The translations under genes were made by a program, and so were the position numbers. DNA of 64,000 nt. Origin: an uncultured Streptococcus sp. (GTDB lineage: Bacteria > Bacillota > Bacilli > Lactobacillales > Streptococcaceae). The notes beneath the pieces were generated by a model that did no database searches, was not told the origin of the DNA, and saw nothing but the letters and a program-made list of their open reading frames with translations. Positions 15,689-24,279 of the stretch are shown here, one piece after another. The DNA lies in assembly GCA_934229725.1 (NCBI GenBank), contig CAKQDX010000008.1:1-64000 (forward strand), read 5' to 3'. Position 1 is the first letter of the stretch. Every line of letters begins with the position of its first letter.

Positions 15689-16852
15689 TTATTTGTCAAA
15701 GACAGAAACCAGACGTTTTACACCCTCAGCAACAACTGTTGTTGGGGTCGCAACGTTGAAACGGAAATGTTTTTCCCCTTCAGAACCAAAAGTAATGCCA
15801 TCATTTAGGACCACCTTGGCTTCTTCTTTAAGTAAGCGTCCAAGTTCATTATGATCTTGTTCATAAGCTGAGAAATCAAGCCAAACTAGGTAAGTACCCT
15901 CAGGTTTCATGACTTTAATATTGGTCTTTTCACTAAGTTCTTTAGTCAAAAGATTAATATTTGTTTCAATGACAGTCTTCAATTCTTCTAACCAAGCTTG
16001 ACCGTAGGTCAAGGCAGCCTGAGTCGTTATCAAACCAATGGTTGGAATTTCGTGTTGGTTATTAGCCAATTGTTTTTGTTTAAAAGCCTTACGCAAGTCT
16101 TCATTTTCAATAATGGTAAAACTATTTTTAGTCCCAGCAATATTAAAGGTTTTTGTCGCTGAACTAAGGACCAAAGTAAAATCCTTGAAAGCTTCGGAAA
16201 TAGTATTCATAGAAACATGCTTATTTCCATACAAGGCCAAGTCTTGGTGGATTTCATCAGATACTAAAAGGACACCATGTTTCTGGCAAAGTTCTGCCAC
16301 TTTGGCCAATTCTTCCTTAGTCCAGACACGACCACCTGGATTATGTGGACTACAGAAGACATAGAGTTTTACATTATTGTCTACGATATCACGCTCTAAT
16401 TGTTCAAAATCAATCTCGAAATGGCCATTTGCCTTAATAAGACTATTTTCAATTAACTGACGATTGTTTAAGCGAACAGAGCGAGCAAAAGGTGGATAAA
16501 CTGGCGTATTGATGAGAACAGCATCTCCTTCTTTCGTAAAGGCTTGAATGGCTGTTGAAATAGCTGGAACAACACCCTCGATAAGAACAATACTCTCCTT
16601 ATCAACTGAGTAGCCATGTTGATTTTTTTCCCAATCAATGATGGATTGGTAGAGCTCATCACTTGGATAAGGGTAACCAAAGATATGCGTCTCAGCATAG
16701 TTGATGACTGCATCCCTGATTTCTGGAACAGGCAAGAAATCCATATCCGCAACCCAAAGCTCAAGTAACTCTGGATTACTTTCAGCTTCGTGCCACTTCA
16801 TAGTGTTTTGGTTTAAGCGATTTGGTTGTGTTGTAAAATCATAACGTGTCAT
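15689..16852 (-). CDS. patB: MalY/PatB-type PLP cystathionine beta-lyase/aminotransferase
   Basis: A 387-residue fold type I PLP enzyme of the MalY/PatB family, which cleaves cystathionine to homocysteine, pyruvate and ammonia. The Schiff-base lysine is K234 in SSATKTFNIAG, the cofactor aspartate is in VSDEIHQDL (about 198), and CSPHNPGGRVWT carries the substrate-binding Asn. The N-terminal ELWVADMDFLPVPEI is the family signature. The ATG at 16852 lies 7 nt after AAGGAG; longer frames would overlap metB. Only 10 bp separate it from metB, so both are on one mRNA for methionine synthesis or sulfur turnover. An aminotransferase role cannot be excluded. Confidence 0.88.
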   Translation of the reverse strand: MTRYDFTTQPNRLNQNTMKWHEAESNPELLELWVADMDFLPVPEIRDAVINYAETHIFGYPYPSDELYQSIIDWEKNQHGYSVDKESIVLIEGVVPAISTAIQAFTKEGDAVLINTPVYPPFARSVRLNNRQLIENSLIKANGHFEIDFEQLERDIVDNNVKLYVFCSPHNPGGRVWTKEELAKVAELCQKHGVLLVSDEIHQDLALYGNKHVSMNTISEAFKDFTLVLSSATKTFNIAGTKNSFTIIENEDLRKAFKQKQLANNQHEIPTIGLITTQAALTYGQAWLEELKTVIETNINLLTKELSEKTNIKVMKPEGTYLVWLDFSAYEQDHNELGRLLKEEAKVVLNDGITFGSEGEKHFRFNVATPTTVVAEGVKRLVSVFDK

Positions 16853-16862
16853 AAGCAACTCC

Positions 16863-17957
16863 TTAAAGGCTAAGGGCATTTTCCAAGTCAGCAATCAAAT
16901 CCTCTGCTGCTTCAATACCAATTGAAAGACGAAGCAAGTCATCCGTTAATCCATACGAAGCACGAACATCACTTGGAATATCTGCATGAGTTTGTGTTGT
17001 TGGGTAAGTAATCAAACTTTCAACACCACCAAGACTCTCTGCAAAAGTGAAGACCTTAAGAGCATTGATAATAGTTGGAATCTTATCTTGGTTAGCCACT
17101 TTGAAGGAAATCATCCCACCCTTACCTGGGTAGAGAACTTCTTTAACAGCAGATGATTTTTCCAAGAAAGCCACAACTGCTTGAGCATTAACCGTCGAAG
17201 CCTCCATACGAAGTTTTAAGGTCTTAAGTCCACGCATGAGCATATAGCTATCAAATGGGGACAAGTTGGGACCGGTCGTATTAAGGTTGTAACTGAGCTT
17301 ATCATAAAATTCCTGGTTACTAGTAATAACAACACCTGCCAAGACATCATTATGCCCTGCTAGATACTTAGTCGCCGAATGAACAACGATATCAGCACCT
17401 AGTGGGATTGGGGTTTGGTAGATTGGGCTATAGAAAGTATTATCAACAATAACCACCGCACCCTTTTCATGGGCAATCTTAGCTACTTTCTCAATATCAA
17501 ACTCAATCATAAGTGGGTTTGTCGGTGTTTCAATATAGACAATATCAGTGTCTTCGTTGATAGCCGCAATCATTTCATCTTCTGTGTTAGTGTATTCGAA
17601 GAAGAAACGTCCTTCTTTTTCTTTGTCGTTGAACCAACGGAAAGAACCTCCATAAAGGTCACGCGCAGCGACAACCTTGCTACCTACAGGAAAAATTTCA
17701 AAGGCCAAAACAATAGCACTCATTCCTGAACTTGTCGCAATAGCATAGTCTGCCTTTTCAATAGCAGCTAATGTTTTTTCCACCGTTGCACGGGTTGGGT
17801 TCTTCGTTCGTGTATAGTCAAAACCAGTAGAATGTCCAAACTCTGGGTGTTGGTATGTTGTTGAAAAATGAATAGGGGAAGCCAAGGCTCCTGTTGCTTC
17901 ATCCGAATTGATTCCAGCATGTGCCAGAATAGTCTCTAATTGATATTCTTGTGTCAT
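16863..17957 (-). CDS. metB: Cystathionine gamma-synthase/beta-lyase family enzyme
   Basis: A 364-residue trans-sulfuration enzyme of the Cys/Met PLP family. The PLP lysine is K197 in HSATKYLAGHND; the YDYTRTKNPT-type segment (46-55) and TSSGMSAI (76-82) bind the phosphate. Family members make cystathionine from an activated homoserine and cysteine or cleave it; sequence alone does not separate these well. The pairing with a PatB-type lyase favours the synthase role. Upstream are an extended -10, a CodY box in the -35 region and a MET-box, which fits methionine control. Confidence 0.85.
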   Translation of the reverse strand: MTQEYQLETILAHAGINSDEATGALASPIHFSTTYQHPEFGHSTGFDYTRTKNPTRATVEKTLAAIEKADYAIATSSGMSAIVLAFEIFPVGSKVVAARDLYGGSFRWFNDKEKEGRFFFEYTNTEDEMIAAINEDTDIVYIETPTNPLMIEFDIEKVAKIAHEKGAVVIVDNTFYSPIYQTPIPLGADIVVHSATKYLAGHNDVLAGVVITSNQEFYDKLSYNLNTTGPNLSPFDSYMLMRGLKTLKLRMEASTVNAQAVVAFLEKSSAVKEVLYPGKGGMISFKVANQDKIPTIINALKVFTFAESLGGVESLITYPTTQTHADIPSDVRASYGLTDDLLRLSIGIEAAEDLIADLENALSL

Positions 17958-18009
17958 AATTTGTCCTTTCTACTTGGTAAAGTGGATATACTCCATATCT
18001 ATGTCCTCT

Positions 18010-18018
18010 ATTTTATCA
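18010..18018 (-). promoter_or_regulatory. Extended -10 promoter of metB-patB
   Basis: Minus-strand TGATAAAAT with TAAAAT at 18015-18010. No clear -35; a CodY box covers that region. Confidence 0.5.
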
Positions 18019-18019
18019 C

Positions 18020-18034
18020 TATTTTCTGAAAAAT
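18020..18034 (-). promoter_or_regulatory. CodY box at metB
   Basis: Minus-strand ATTTTTCAGAAAATA matches AATTTTCWGAAAATT at 13 of 15 positions and lies just upstream of the -10. Confidence 0.6.
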
Positions 18035-18071
18035 AATGGCAAGTCCATCATACGGATTCTTGATAGTTAGC

Positions 18072-18088
18072 TATAGTTAATACCTATA
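18072..18088. promoter_or_regulatory. MET-box (MtaR/MetR-type operator) upstream of metB
   Basis: TATAGTTAATACCTATA matches the streptococcal MET-box TATAGTTWNAAACTATA at 15 of 17 positions. Its centre is about 75 bp before the predicted start of transcription, where LysR-type activators usually bind. Confidence 0.55.
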
Positions 18089-18125
18089 ACCTTTTAGGCA
18101 TACTCTATATGTATTAGTAATAACT

Positions 18126-18151
18126 AAAAAGTAAGCCGTCGGCTTACTTTT
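18126..18151 (-). terminator. Terminator of the P-type ATPase gene
   Basis: Stem AAGTAAGCCG/CGGCTTACTT with A and T runs on both sides. It overlaps the ATPase stop codon. Confidence 0.8.
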
Positions 18152-20924
18152 AATCAAATAGTCGGTGCCTTATTTCCTCTAGAGCCATAATGATAAATGG
18201 ACAGAGGAGTAAATAAAGCCAGTCATCAAGACCAATCGGAGCTGTATTAAAGAGAGTATGGAAAAGAGGCACATAGGACAGTACAATAAAGAGAATGATT
18301 TCTAAGACAATTCCCAGACTAATAATCTTATTTGCAAATGGTTTGATTTGGAAAATAGATCCTCTACCCTTTCGACTATTCATAGCCATACCAATCTGTG
18401 TGAAGATGATGGCTCCCAAGGTCATGGTTGTTGCCTCTCGGTAAAGAGGTCCTGAATTAGCTAGATGATTTAGGTGCCCTTGATTAACCCAATAATTAAG
18501 GAAGAAGGCCCCCATAGCCAAGACAGACTCAATCATACCATACCAAGCAAAGGCTTTTAATAGTAATCGTCGGTTTAACAAACGATCTGATAGGCGTCTT
18601 GGTGGTCTGTCCATAACGCCTTCTTCAGGTGGCTCAACCCCTAGTCCCAAAGCTGGCATCATATCCGTTCCAAGGTCAATGGCTAGGATTTGCATAACTG
18701 TTAAGGGAAGAGGTATGCGCCCCAAGGAGAACAAGAAGAAAGCAGAGGGAACAGCTTCTGGAGTATTGGAATTAAAAATATAGGTCAAGAATTTTTGAAT
18801 ATTTCGATAAACGGCACGTCCTTCTTCAACAGCATGGACAATAGAAGCAAAGTGGTCATCCGTTAAAATCATATCGGCAGATTCCTTGGCTACGTCAGTT
18901 CCCGATACCCCCATAGCTACACCGATATCAGCCTTTTTAAGAGCAGGGGCATCATTAACGCCATCACCAGTAACAGCAACAACTTCACCCAGTTCCTGAA
19001 GTGCATTGACCACACGGTATTTTTGTTCGGGAGCTACACGAGCAAAAACAATCTCGCCTTTAAGAGCTTCTTTGAGCTCTTGGTCGGTCATATCTGCCAA
19101 TTCAAGCCCTGAAACAACACGGGCATTGTCACCTTTTACAATTCCAATCTTCTTGGCAATACTAAGAGCCGTCAAGCCATAGTCACCTGTCACCATGATA
19201 ATGCGAATACTGGCACGGTGACATTGCTCAATGGCTTCACGGACACCTTGACGTGGGGGATCACTCATGGCAACGAGTCCCACAAAGACCATATCTTCTT
19301 CGAGGGTCCGCATATCCCACTTGTCTTCTTTGATATGTTCGCTTTCCAAAGGACGATAAGCGACAGCTAAAACACGCAAGCCGTCACGAGCAAATTGGTC
19401 GTTAGCAGCAAGAATAGCTTGACGTTCTGTAATGGTCATAGATTTGATTGCTCCTTGACCATCATAATAGTCTGAGCAAAGTTCCATCACTTCTTTAGGC
19501 GCACCCTTAGTGATGGAAATATGATGACTGCCATCCAGACTCTTTTCGAGGCTATGTACCGTTGTCATCCGTTTACGGTCAGAATCAAAGGGAATTTCTT
19601 TAATACGAGGTGCCCAGGTGTGGTTGTCATTTAAATCAAGGCCTGCTTTTTCTGCAAGAACATTAAGACAAGCTTCAGTCGGGTCTCCTAAGACAGTATA
19701 ATTGGGATTTTCAGCGCTTGGTGCCACCACTTGAGCATTACTAGCCAAATGAGAAAAGCGGACCAGACGATTCAGGAGGTCATTTTCTTTAAGAGAAACA
19801 GGGTGACCATCCTGCTCAATGTGTCCTTCTGGTGCGTAACCTAGCCCAGTTACCTCATAATTACCTGACAAGGTCCATAAGTGATTAACTGTCATGGCAT
19901 TTTGAGTCAGAGTCCCTGTTTTATCTGAGCAAATTACAGAGGTTGCTCCGAGTGTCTCAACAGAAGACAATTTCTTCACTAAAGCATGTTCTTTAGCCAT
20001 GCGCTGTACAGCCATAGCTAGAGATAGAGTAACTGTAGGAAGTAGACCCTCAGGGATAAAGGCAACAATCATACCCAAGGCAAAGATGAAGGCTTGAGAC
20101 AAAGGTTGGTGGACAAATAGTGTTGCTGCAAGCATAAAGAAGAGACCTACAGATACTGCGATGACCGAAATCTGTTTGGTCAAATGGTCTAGTTCCTTTT
20201 GCAGTGGACTTTTTTCCTGAGCTAGGTTTTGCGTCAAGTCTGCAATTTGGCCGAACTCAGTTTCCATACCAATAGCAGATACTATAAAATACCCAGAACC
20301 AGAGGAAACTGTGGTCCCTGCAAATACCATATTGTCATATTCCAAATCAGTCTTATCAGGAGCTAAATCTGCTTGGTCTGATTTATAAATGGGATTAGAC
20401 TCACCAGTGAGGGCAGACTGATTTACCTGCAAATCTGTCACAGCAACCAAGCGTCCGTCTGCAGAAATACGGTCCCCTTCTTCAATGAAAACCAAGTCAC
20501 CTGGCACCAAGTTCTGTGCAAGGATTTTATCTTCCTTTCCATCACGAAGAACTCGGGTGTAGGATGGAAGAAGCTTATTCAGTGCTGCCGTGGCTTGACT
20601 TGCCCTATATTCCTGAATAAAACTAAAAAGACCATTGATAATATTGACCAACCAAATCGCAATCCCCAACTCCAAGCTATGAGAAATCACAGCAATAAAG
20701 CCGCCGACCCACAATAAGAGGGCCATGAGACTGGTAAAATGCCTGAAAAAGGTCAACCAAATAGGTTCTTTCTTACTTTCTTTCAACTGGTTAGGACCAT
20801 AAGTTGCCTGTCTCTTTTTTACTTCTTGTGAGCTTAACCCTTGAGGGCTTGTTTGCAACACCTGATAAATCTGATCAGGGGCACAGGTTCCTAATTTAGT
20901 ATCTTTCTGTCTAGAACTACCCAT
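18150..20924 (-). CDS. P2-type cation-transporting ATPase
   Basis: A 924-residue P-type ATPase with about ten membrane segments. Asp334 in CSDKTGTLTQN is the phosphorylated residue, TGES (173-176) the phosphatase loop, and VTGDGVNDAPALKKADIGVAMG the hinge. Membrane segment M4 reads PEGLLPT (291-297). The PEGLLxT form resembles Na+/K+-ATPase-like and Na+ pumps more than SERCA-type Ca2+ pumps (PEGLP). The transported ion therefore stays open; Ca2+ is the usual annotation. A TATAAT lies at 20981-20976, and a CodY-like 12/15 match (20985-20999) sits in the spacer. It is transcribed alone. Confidence 0.88.
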   Translation of the reverse strand: MGSSRQKDTKLGTCAPDQIYQVLQTSPQGLSSQEVKKRQATYGPNQLKESKKEPIWLTFFRHFTSLMALLLWVGGFIAVISHSLELGIAIWLVNIINGLFSFIQEYRASQATAALNKLLPSYTRVLRDGKEDKILAQNLVPGDLVFIEEGDRISADGRLVAVTDLQVNQSALTGESNPIYKSDQADLAPDKTDLEYDNMVFAGTTVSSGSGYFIVSAIGMETEFGQIADLTQNLAQEKSPLQKELDHLTKQISVIAVSVGLFFMLAATLFVHQPLSQAFIFALGMIVAFIPEGLLPTVTLSLAMAVQRMAKEHALVKKLSSVETLGATSVICSDKTGTLTQNAMTVNHLWTLSGNYEVTGLGYAPEGHIEQDGHPVSLKENDLLNRLVRFSHLASNAQVVAPSAENPNYTVLGDPTEACLNVLAEKAGLDLNDNHTWAPRIKEIPFDSDRKRMTTVHSLEKSLDGSHHISITKGAPKEVMELCSDYYDGQGAIKSMTITERQAILAANDQFARDGLRVLAVAYRPLESEHIKEDKWDMRTLEEDMVFVGLVAMSDPPRQGVREAIEQCHRASIRIIMVTGDYGLTALSIAKKIGIVKGDNARVVSGLELADMTDQELKEALKGEIVFARVAPEQKYRVVNALQELGEVVAVTGDGVNDAPALKKADIGVAMGVSGTDVAKESADMILTDDHFASIVHAVEEGRAVYRNIQKFLTYIFNSNTPEAVPSAFFLFSLGRIPLPLTVMQILAIDLGTDMMPALGLGVEPPEEGVMDRPPRRLSDRLLNRRLLLKAFAWYGMIESVLAMGAFFLNYWVNQGHLNHLANSGPLYREATTMTLGAIIFTQIGMAMNSRKGRGSIFQIKPFANKIISLGIVLEIILFIVLSYVPLFHTLFNTAPIGLDDWLYLLLCPFIIMALEEIRHRLFD

Positions 20925-21007
20925 AATCCTTTCCTCGATTCTAAATCATAAAAGCGATTTCATATTTACGCCCTCATTATACTCCTTTTTCAGAAAATGT
21001 TGAAAGA

Positions 21008-21034
21008 AAAAAACCAAGCTACAAGACTTGGTTT
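21008..21034 (-). terminator. Terminator of the flippase gene
   Basis: Stem AAACCAAG/CTTGGTTT (21011-21018, 21027-21034) with a long T run on the minus strand. Confidence 0.8.
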
Positions 21035-21040
21035 CAAATA

Positions 21041-22672
21041 CTATTTAATATGTAATTTAGCTCGTAATCTAGCTGCTCGAGCACCAAGCAATTGGTCAGC
21101 CATACGAGTTACAAGAGCAAGAACGCCATAAACCAGAATACCCAGGCCTCCTCCTAATACTAGATGAATAACACTTCCCATACGGCTTGTTGGTGATAGG
21201 ATAAATTGGAACAACCCGTAGAAGACCGCAACTGGAATAGCCATGAGTACTGTAAGAATACAAATAAGCAAAGCTTTTCTAAAGATGGTCTTACGACTAA
21301 AATGCGTAACTGTGTGAAGGCGCTTATACATGAGAGCAATGGGAACACCTAAGCCGACAGCTGTTGAAATAACCGGACCGAGGGCTCCTAAGAAAATAAT
21401 CAACGGTAGCTGTAGAATTGCCTTTACCAACACCCCAATCACAAAATAATTAATAGCTTTACGGGTCTCAAAGATGGCCTGTAGCATTGGTGCTAAAACA
21501 CTATATAAGGCCAGAAAAATCACTTGAATCAAACTAGCAGCAAAAAGCAAATGGGCCTGACTGTCTGGTGCTCCATAAAAGACTGTGTAGAGTGGTTTGG
21601 CCAAAATCACTGATCCTGCAATAGCAGGTACAATAAAGAGCAAGAGTAACTGAAGATTATTAATAATGAGTTTGGCCGCTCCTCGAAGGTCCTTTTTAAC
21701 CATATTTTCCGTTAAGAGTGGAATCCCAACCCCAGCGATAGAAATAGCAACGGCAATCAAAATCATAGTAATCTTACTTGGGTTTGAAGACAAATAAGCA
21801 TAGAGAACCTGAAGCTGACTATTACTATAGCTTGTAAACTTCTCCATAGTACGGATGAAGGTCCATTGGTCAATCAACTGGAAAAGTTGAACCGCTGATC
21901 CAGTAATAATGAAGGGAATAGCTTCCTTAAAGGTTTCAATAACAATTGCAGTTGGATTGACATCAGGATGAACGGCCTGCTTACCAAAAAGACTCTTGAG
22001 CTTGCCTTCCTTCCAAAGGTAGAAGAAAAGCACCCCATAACTAGCCAACATACCGATGAAAGCGGCAAAAGTCGACTGAACAACGGCTGTCACGTAGTCA
22101 CCTGTCCCAATCCTCATAATGAAGAAAGTTGCCAATAGCATCCAAATGACACGGATAATCTGCTCCGCAATCTGACTCAGGGCGTATGGCTTCATATTAT
22201 TAAAGCCCTGGAAAAAGCCTCGTAAAACAGACATAGATGGAAAAATAACAACCGCCCAAGAAAGACTACGCATCACTCGAACCAAGTCTTCATCTCCCCC
22301 TGAAAGATAAGACATCCAAGGCGAAGCAAAGTACATGAAAAATCCGAAAATGACGCCCAGACCGACCATGTAATACAAGATACGCTTGAGTAGAAAGAAA
22401 CTCGTTTCCATTTTGCCGAGAGTATTGTATTTAGACACCTGCTTGGCAATGGCGACTGGAATCCCTGCTGTCGAAATCAAAAGGAAAAGGGCATAAATAT
22501 TATACCCCTGACCAAAGAGGGCATTGGCTTGGTCGCCTTGTTTGCCCATCCAAGCATACCAAGGAATAATGTAGAGTGCCCCTAAGAGACGACTGATAAT
22601 ATTGGATGCTGTCATCCATGCCGTCCCTCTTAGCATCTGCTGCTGCTGTGTGTCAGTTTTAGTTTCAGTCAT
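21041..22672 (-). CDS. ytgP: Lipid II flippase-like MOP exporter (YtgP/MurJ-type)
   Basis: A 543-residue integral membrane protein of the MOP/MVF superfamily with about 14 hydrophobic segments. The opening GTAWMTASNIISRLLGALYI is typical of SpoVB/YtgP proteins. YtgP of S. pyogenes acts as a MurJ-type lipid II flippase, so this protein probably moves the peptidoglycan precursor across the membrane. The start at 22672 gives the normal length; the longer frame would run into the divergent murE gene. It is divergent from murE, with overlapping promoters, so precursor synthesis and export may be regulated together. Confidence 0.88.
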   Translation of the reverse strand: MTETKTDTQQQQMLRGTAWMTASNIISRLLGALYIIPWYAWMGKQGDQANALFGQGYNIYALFLLISTAGIPVAIAKQVSKYNTLGKMETSFFLLKRILYYMVGLGVIFGFFMYFASPWMSYLSGGDEDLVRVMRSLSWAVVIFPSMSVLRGFFQGFNNMKPYALSQIAEQIIRVIWMLLATFFIMRIGTGDYVTAVVQSTFAAFIGMLASYGVLFFYLWKEGKLKSLFGKQAVHPDVNPTAIVIETFKEAIPFIITGSAVQLFQLIDQWTFIRTMEKFTSYSNSQLQVLYAYLSSNPSKITMILIAVAISIAGVGIPLLTENMVKKDLRGAAKLIINNLQLLLLFIVPAIAGSVILAKPLYTVFYGAPDSQAHLLFAASLIQVIFLALYSVLAPMLQAIFETRKAINYFVIGVLVKAILQLPLIIFLGALGPVISTAVGLGVPIALMYKRLHTVTHFSRKTIFRKALLICILTVLMAIPVAVFYGLFQFILSPTSRMGSVIHLVLGGGLGILVYGVLALVTRMADQLLGARAARLRAKLHIK

Positions 22673-22708
22673 AACTTTCTTTCTAGAGAATAAAATATAA
22701 TCTAGTTT

Positions 22709-22737
22709 ATTATAAACTTTTGGCTGTGACTTGTAAA
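22709..22737 (-). promoter_or_regulatory. ytgP promoter
   Basis: Minus-strand TTTACA (22737-22732), 17 bp, TATAAT (22714-22709). Its -35 overlaps that of the divergent murE promoter. Confidence 0.65.
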
Positions 22738-22759
22738 ACAAGAACATTAAGGCTAAAAT
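22731..22759 (+). promoter_or_regulatory. murE promoter
   Basis: TTGTAA (22731-22736), 17 bp, TAAAAT (22754-22759), ending 7 nt before the murE ATG. Confidence 0.55.
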
Positions 22760-22766
22760 AGGAACT

Positions 22767-24212
22767 ATGATTACTATTGAACAAGTTCTAGAGGTTCTTA
22801 AAAAGGACCGTAATTTTAGAGATATTATCGACCAAGACAACTACTACTATTCATGGACTGGGGTGACTTTTGATCATCTTTCTTACGACAGTCGTGATGT
22901 CACACCATCTTCCCTCTTCTTTGCCAAGGGAGCTGCCTTCAAGCGGGAATTTTTAGAAAATGCTGTCAAAACTGGTTTGAGTTTCTACGTATCTGAAAAA
23001 GATTACCAAGTGGGAATCCCTGCTATTATCGTCTCAGATATCAAGCAGGCCATGAGCCTCGTTGCTCAGGCCTTCTACCAATACCCTCAAGACAAGCTGA
23101 AACTGCTTGCTTTTACTGGGACAAAAGGGAAAACAACAGCGGCCTACTTTGCCTATAACATTCTTAAGCAAAGTCATAAACCTGCCATGCTTTCAACCAT
23201 GAACACGACACTAGACGGAAAAACCTTCTTCAAGTCTGAATTAACAACACCTGAGAGTTTGAACCTTTTCCGTATGATGTCCGAAGCTGTTGATAATGGC
23301 ATGACCCATCTGATTATGGAGGTTTCAAGTCAGGCCTATCTAACCAAACGTGTCTATGGGTTAACCTTTGATGTAGGCGTCTTTCTTAACATCAGTCCAG
23401 ACCACATCGGTCCTATTGAACACCCAACCTTTGAAGACTACTTCTACCACAAGCGTCTGCTCTTGGAAAATAGTCGAGCAGTCATCGTCAATAGTGGTAT
23501 GGAGCACTTCGATTTTGTTGCGGAGGAAGTCGCTGATAAAGACCACGACTTCTATGGTAAGGACTCTGAAAATACCGTTCACCATAGCTCAGGATTTAGC
23601 TTTAAAGCAAAAGGTAAACTAGCTGGTGATTACGATATCCAACTCATAGGTGACTTTAATCAGGACAATGCTATGGCTGCTGGTCTAGCTTGCTTACGTC
23701 TTGGAGCCAGTCTTGAAGACATTAAAAAAGGGATAGCTCAAACCTCAGTTCCAGGCCGTATGGAAATTCTCACTCAGGCAAATGGTGCTAAGGTATTTGT
23801 CGACTATGCTCACAATGGTGACAGTCTAGACAAGCTCTTGCAAGTCGTAACTGACCACCAAAAAGGTAAGATTGCTTTGATACTAGGAGCTCCTGGAAAT
23901 AAGGGGGAAAGCCGTCGTAAAGACTTTGGTCATGTCCTCAACACTTACCCCGAGGTAGATGTCATCTTGTCTGCTGATGACCCTAACAAGGAAGACCCCC
24001 TTACCATCTGCCAAGAGATTGCTAGTCATATCAATCGTAAGGTTCGTATCATTGTTAATCGTGAGGAGGCCATCAAAACTGCCATGTCTGAAACTACAGG
24101 CTCAAAAGATGCCCTTGTTATCGCAGGTAAGGGAGCTGATGCCTTTCAAATTGTGAATGGTAAACGCACTGATTATGCTGGTGATATTGAAGTCGCTAAG
24201 AAATATTTGTAA
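22767..24212 (+). CDS. murE: UDP-MurNAc-L-Ala-D-Glu:L-lysine ligase
   Basis: A 481-residue cytoplasmic Mur ligase that adds the third residue of the peptidoglycan stem peptide. The ATP loop is FTGTKGKTT (118-124) and SYDSRDV (39-45) binds the uridine nucleotide. The C-terminal domain has DDPNKEDP in the place where meso-diaminopimelate enzymes carry DNPR, so L-lysine is the expected substrate, as in other streptococci. An AGGA lies before the ATG, but the predicted -10 is only 7 nt away, so the mRNA may be leaderless. Convergent with the femAB-type gene through a shared terminator. Confidence 0.95.
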   Translation: MITIEQVLEVLKKDRNFRDIIDQDNYYYSWTGVTFDHLSYDSRDVTPSSLFFAKGAAFKREFLENAVKTGLSFYVSEKDYQVGIPAIIVSDIKQAMSLVAQAFYQYPQDKLKLLAFTGTKGKTTAAYFAYNILKQSHKPAMLSTMNTTLDGKTFFKSELTTPESLNLFRMMSEAVDNGMTHLIMEVSSQAYLTKRVYGLTFDVGVFLNISPDHIGPIEHPTFEDYFYHKRLLLENSRAVIVNSGMEHFDFVAEEVADKDHDFYGKDSENTVHHSSGFSFKAKGKLAGDYDIQLIGDFNQDNAMAAGLACLRLGASLEDIKKGIAQTSVPGRMEILTQANGAKVFVDYAHNGDSLDKLLQVVTDHQKGKIALILGAPGNKGESRRKDFGHVLNTYPEVDVILSADDPNKEDPLTICQEIASHINRKVRIIVNREEAIKTAMSETTGSKDALVIAGKGADAFQIVNGKRTDYAGDIEVAKKYL

Positions 24213-24222
24213 ACAATAACTT

Positions 24223-24267
24223 AAAAAGCCAATTGGGATGACGATTTTCATCTCAGTTGGCTTTTTT
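24223..24267. terminator. Bidirectional terminator between murE and the femAB-type gene
   Basis: Outer stem AAAAAGCCAA/TTGGCTTTTTT with an inner GATGA...TCATC pairing; A and T runs on both sides serve both convergent genes. Confidence 0.88.
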
Positions 24268-24279
24268 GCTTTCGCAACA

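Noticed and set aside
22673..22840. Longer N-terminus for the flippase
   Set aside because: It would overlap the divergent murE coding region and both promoters.
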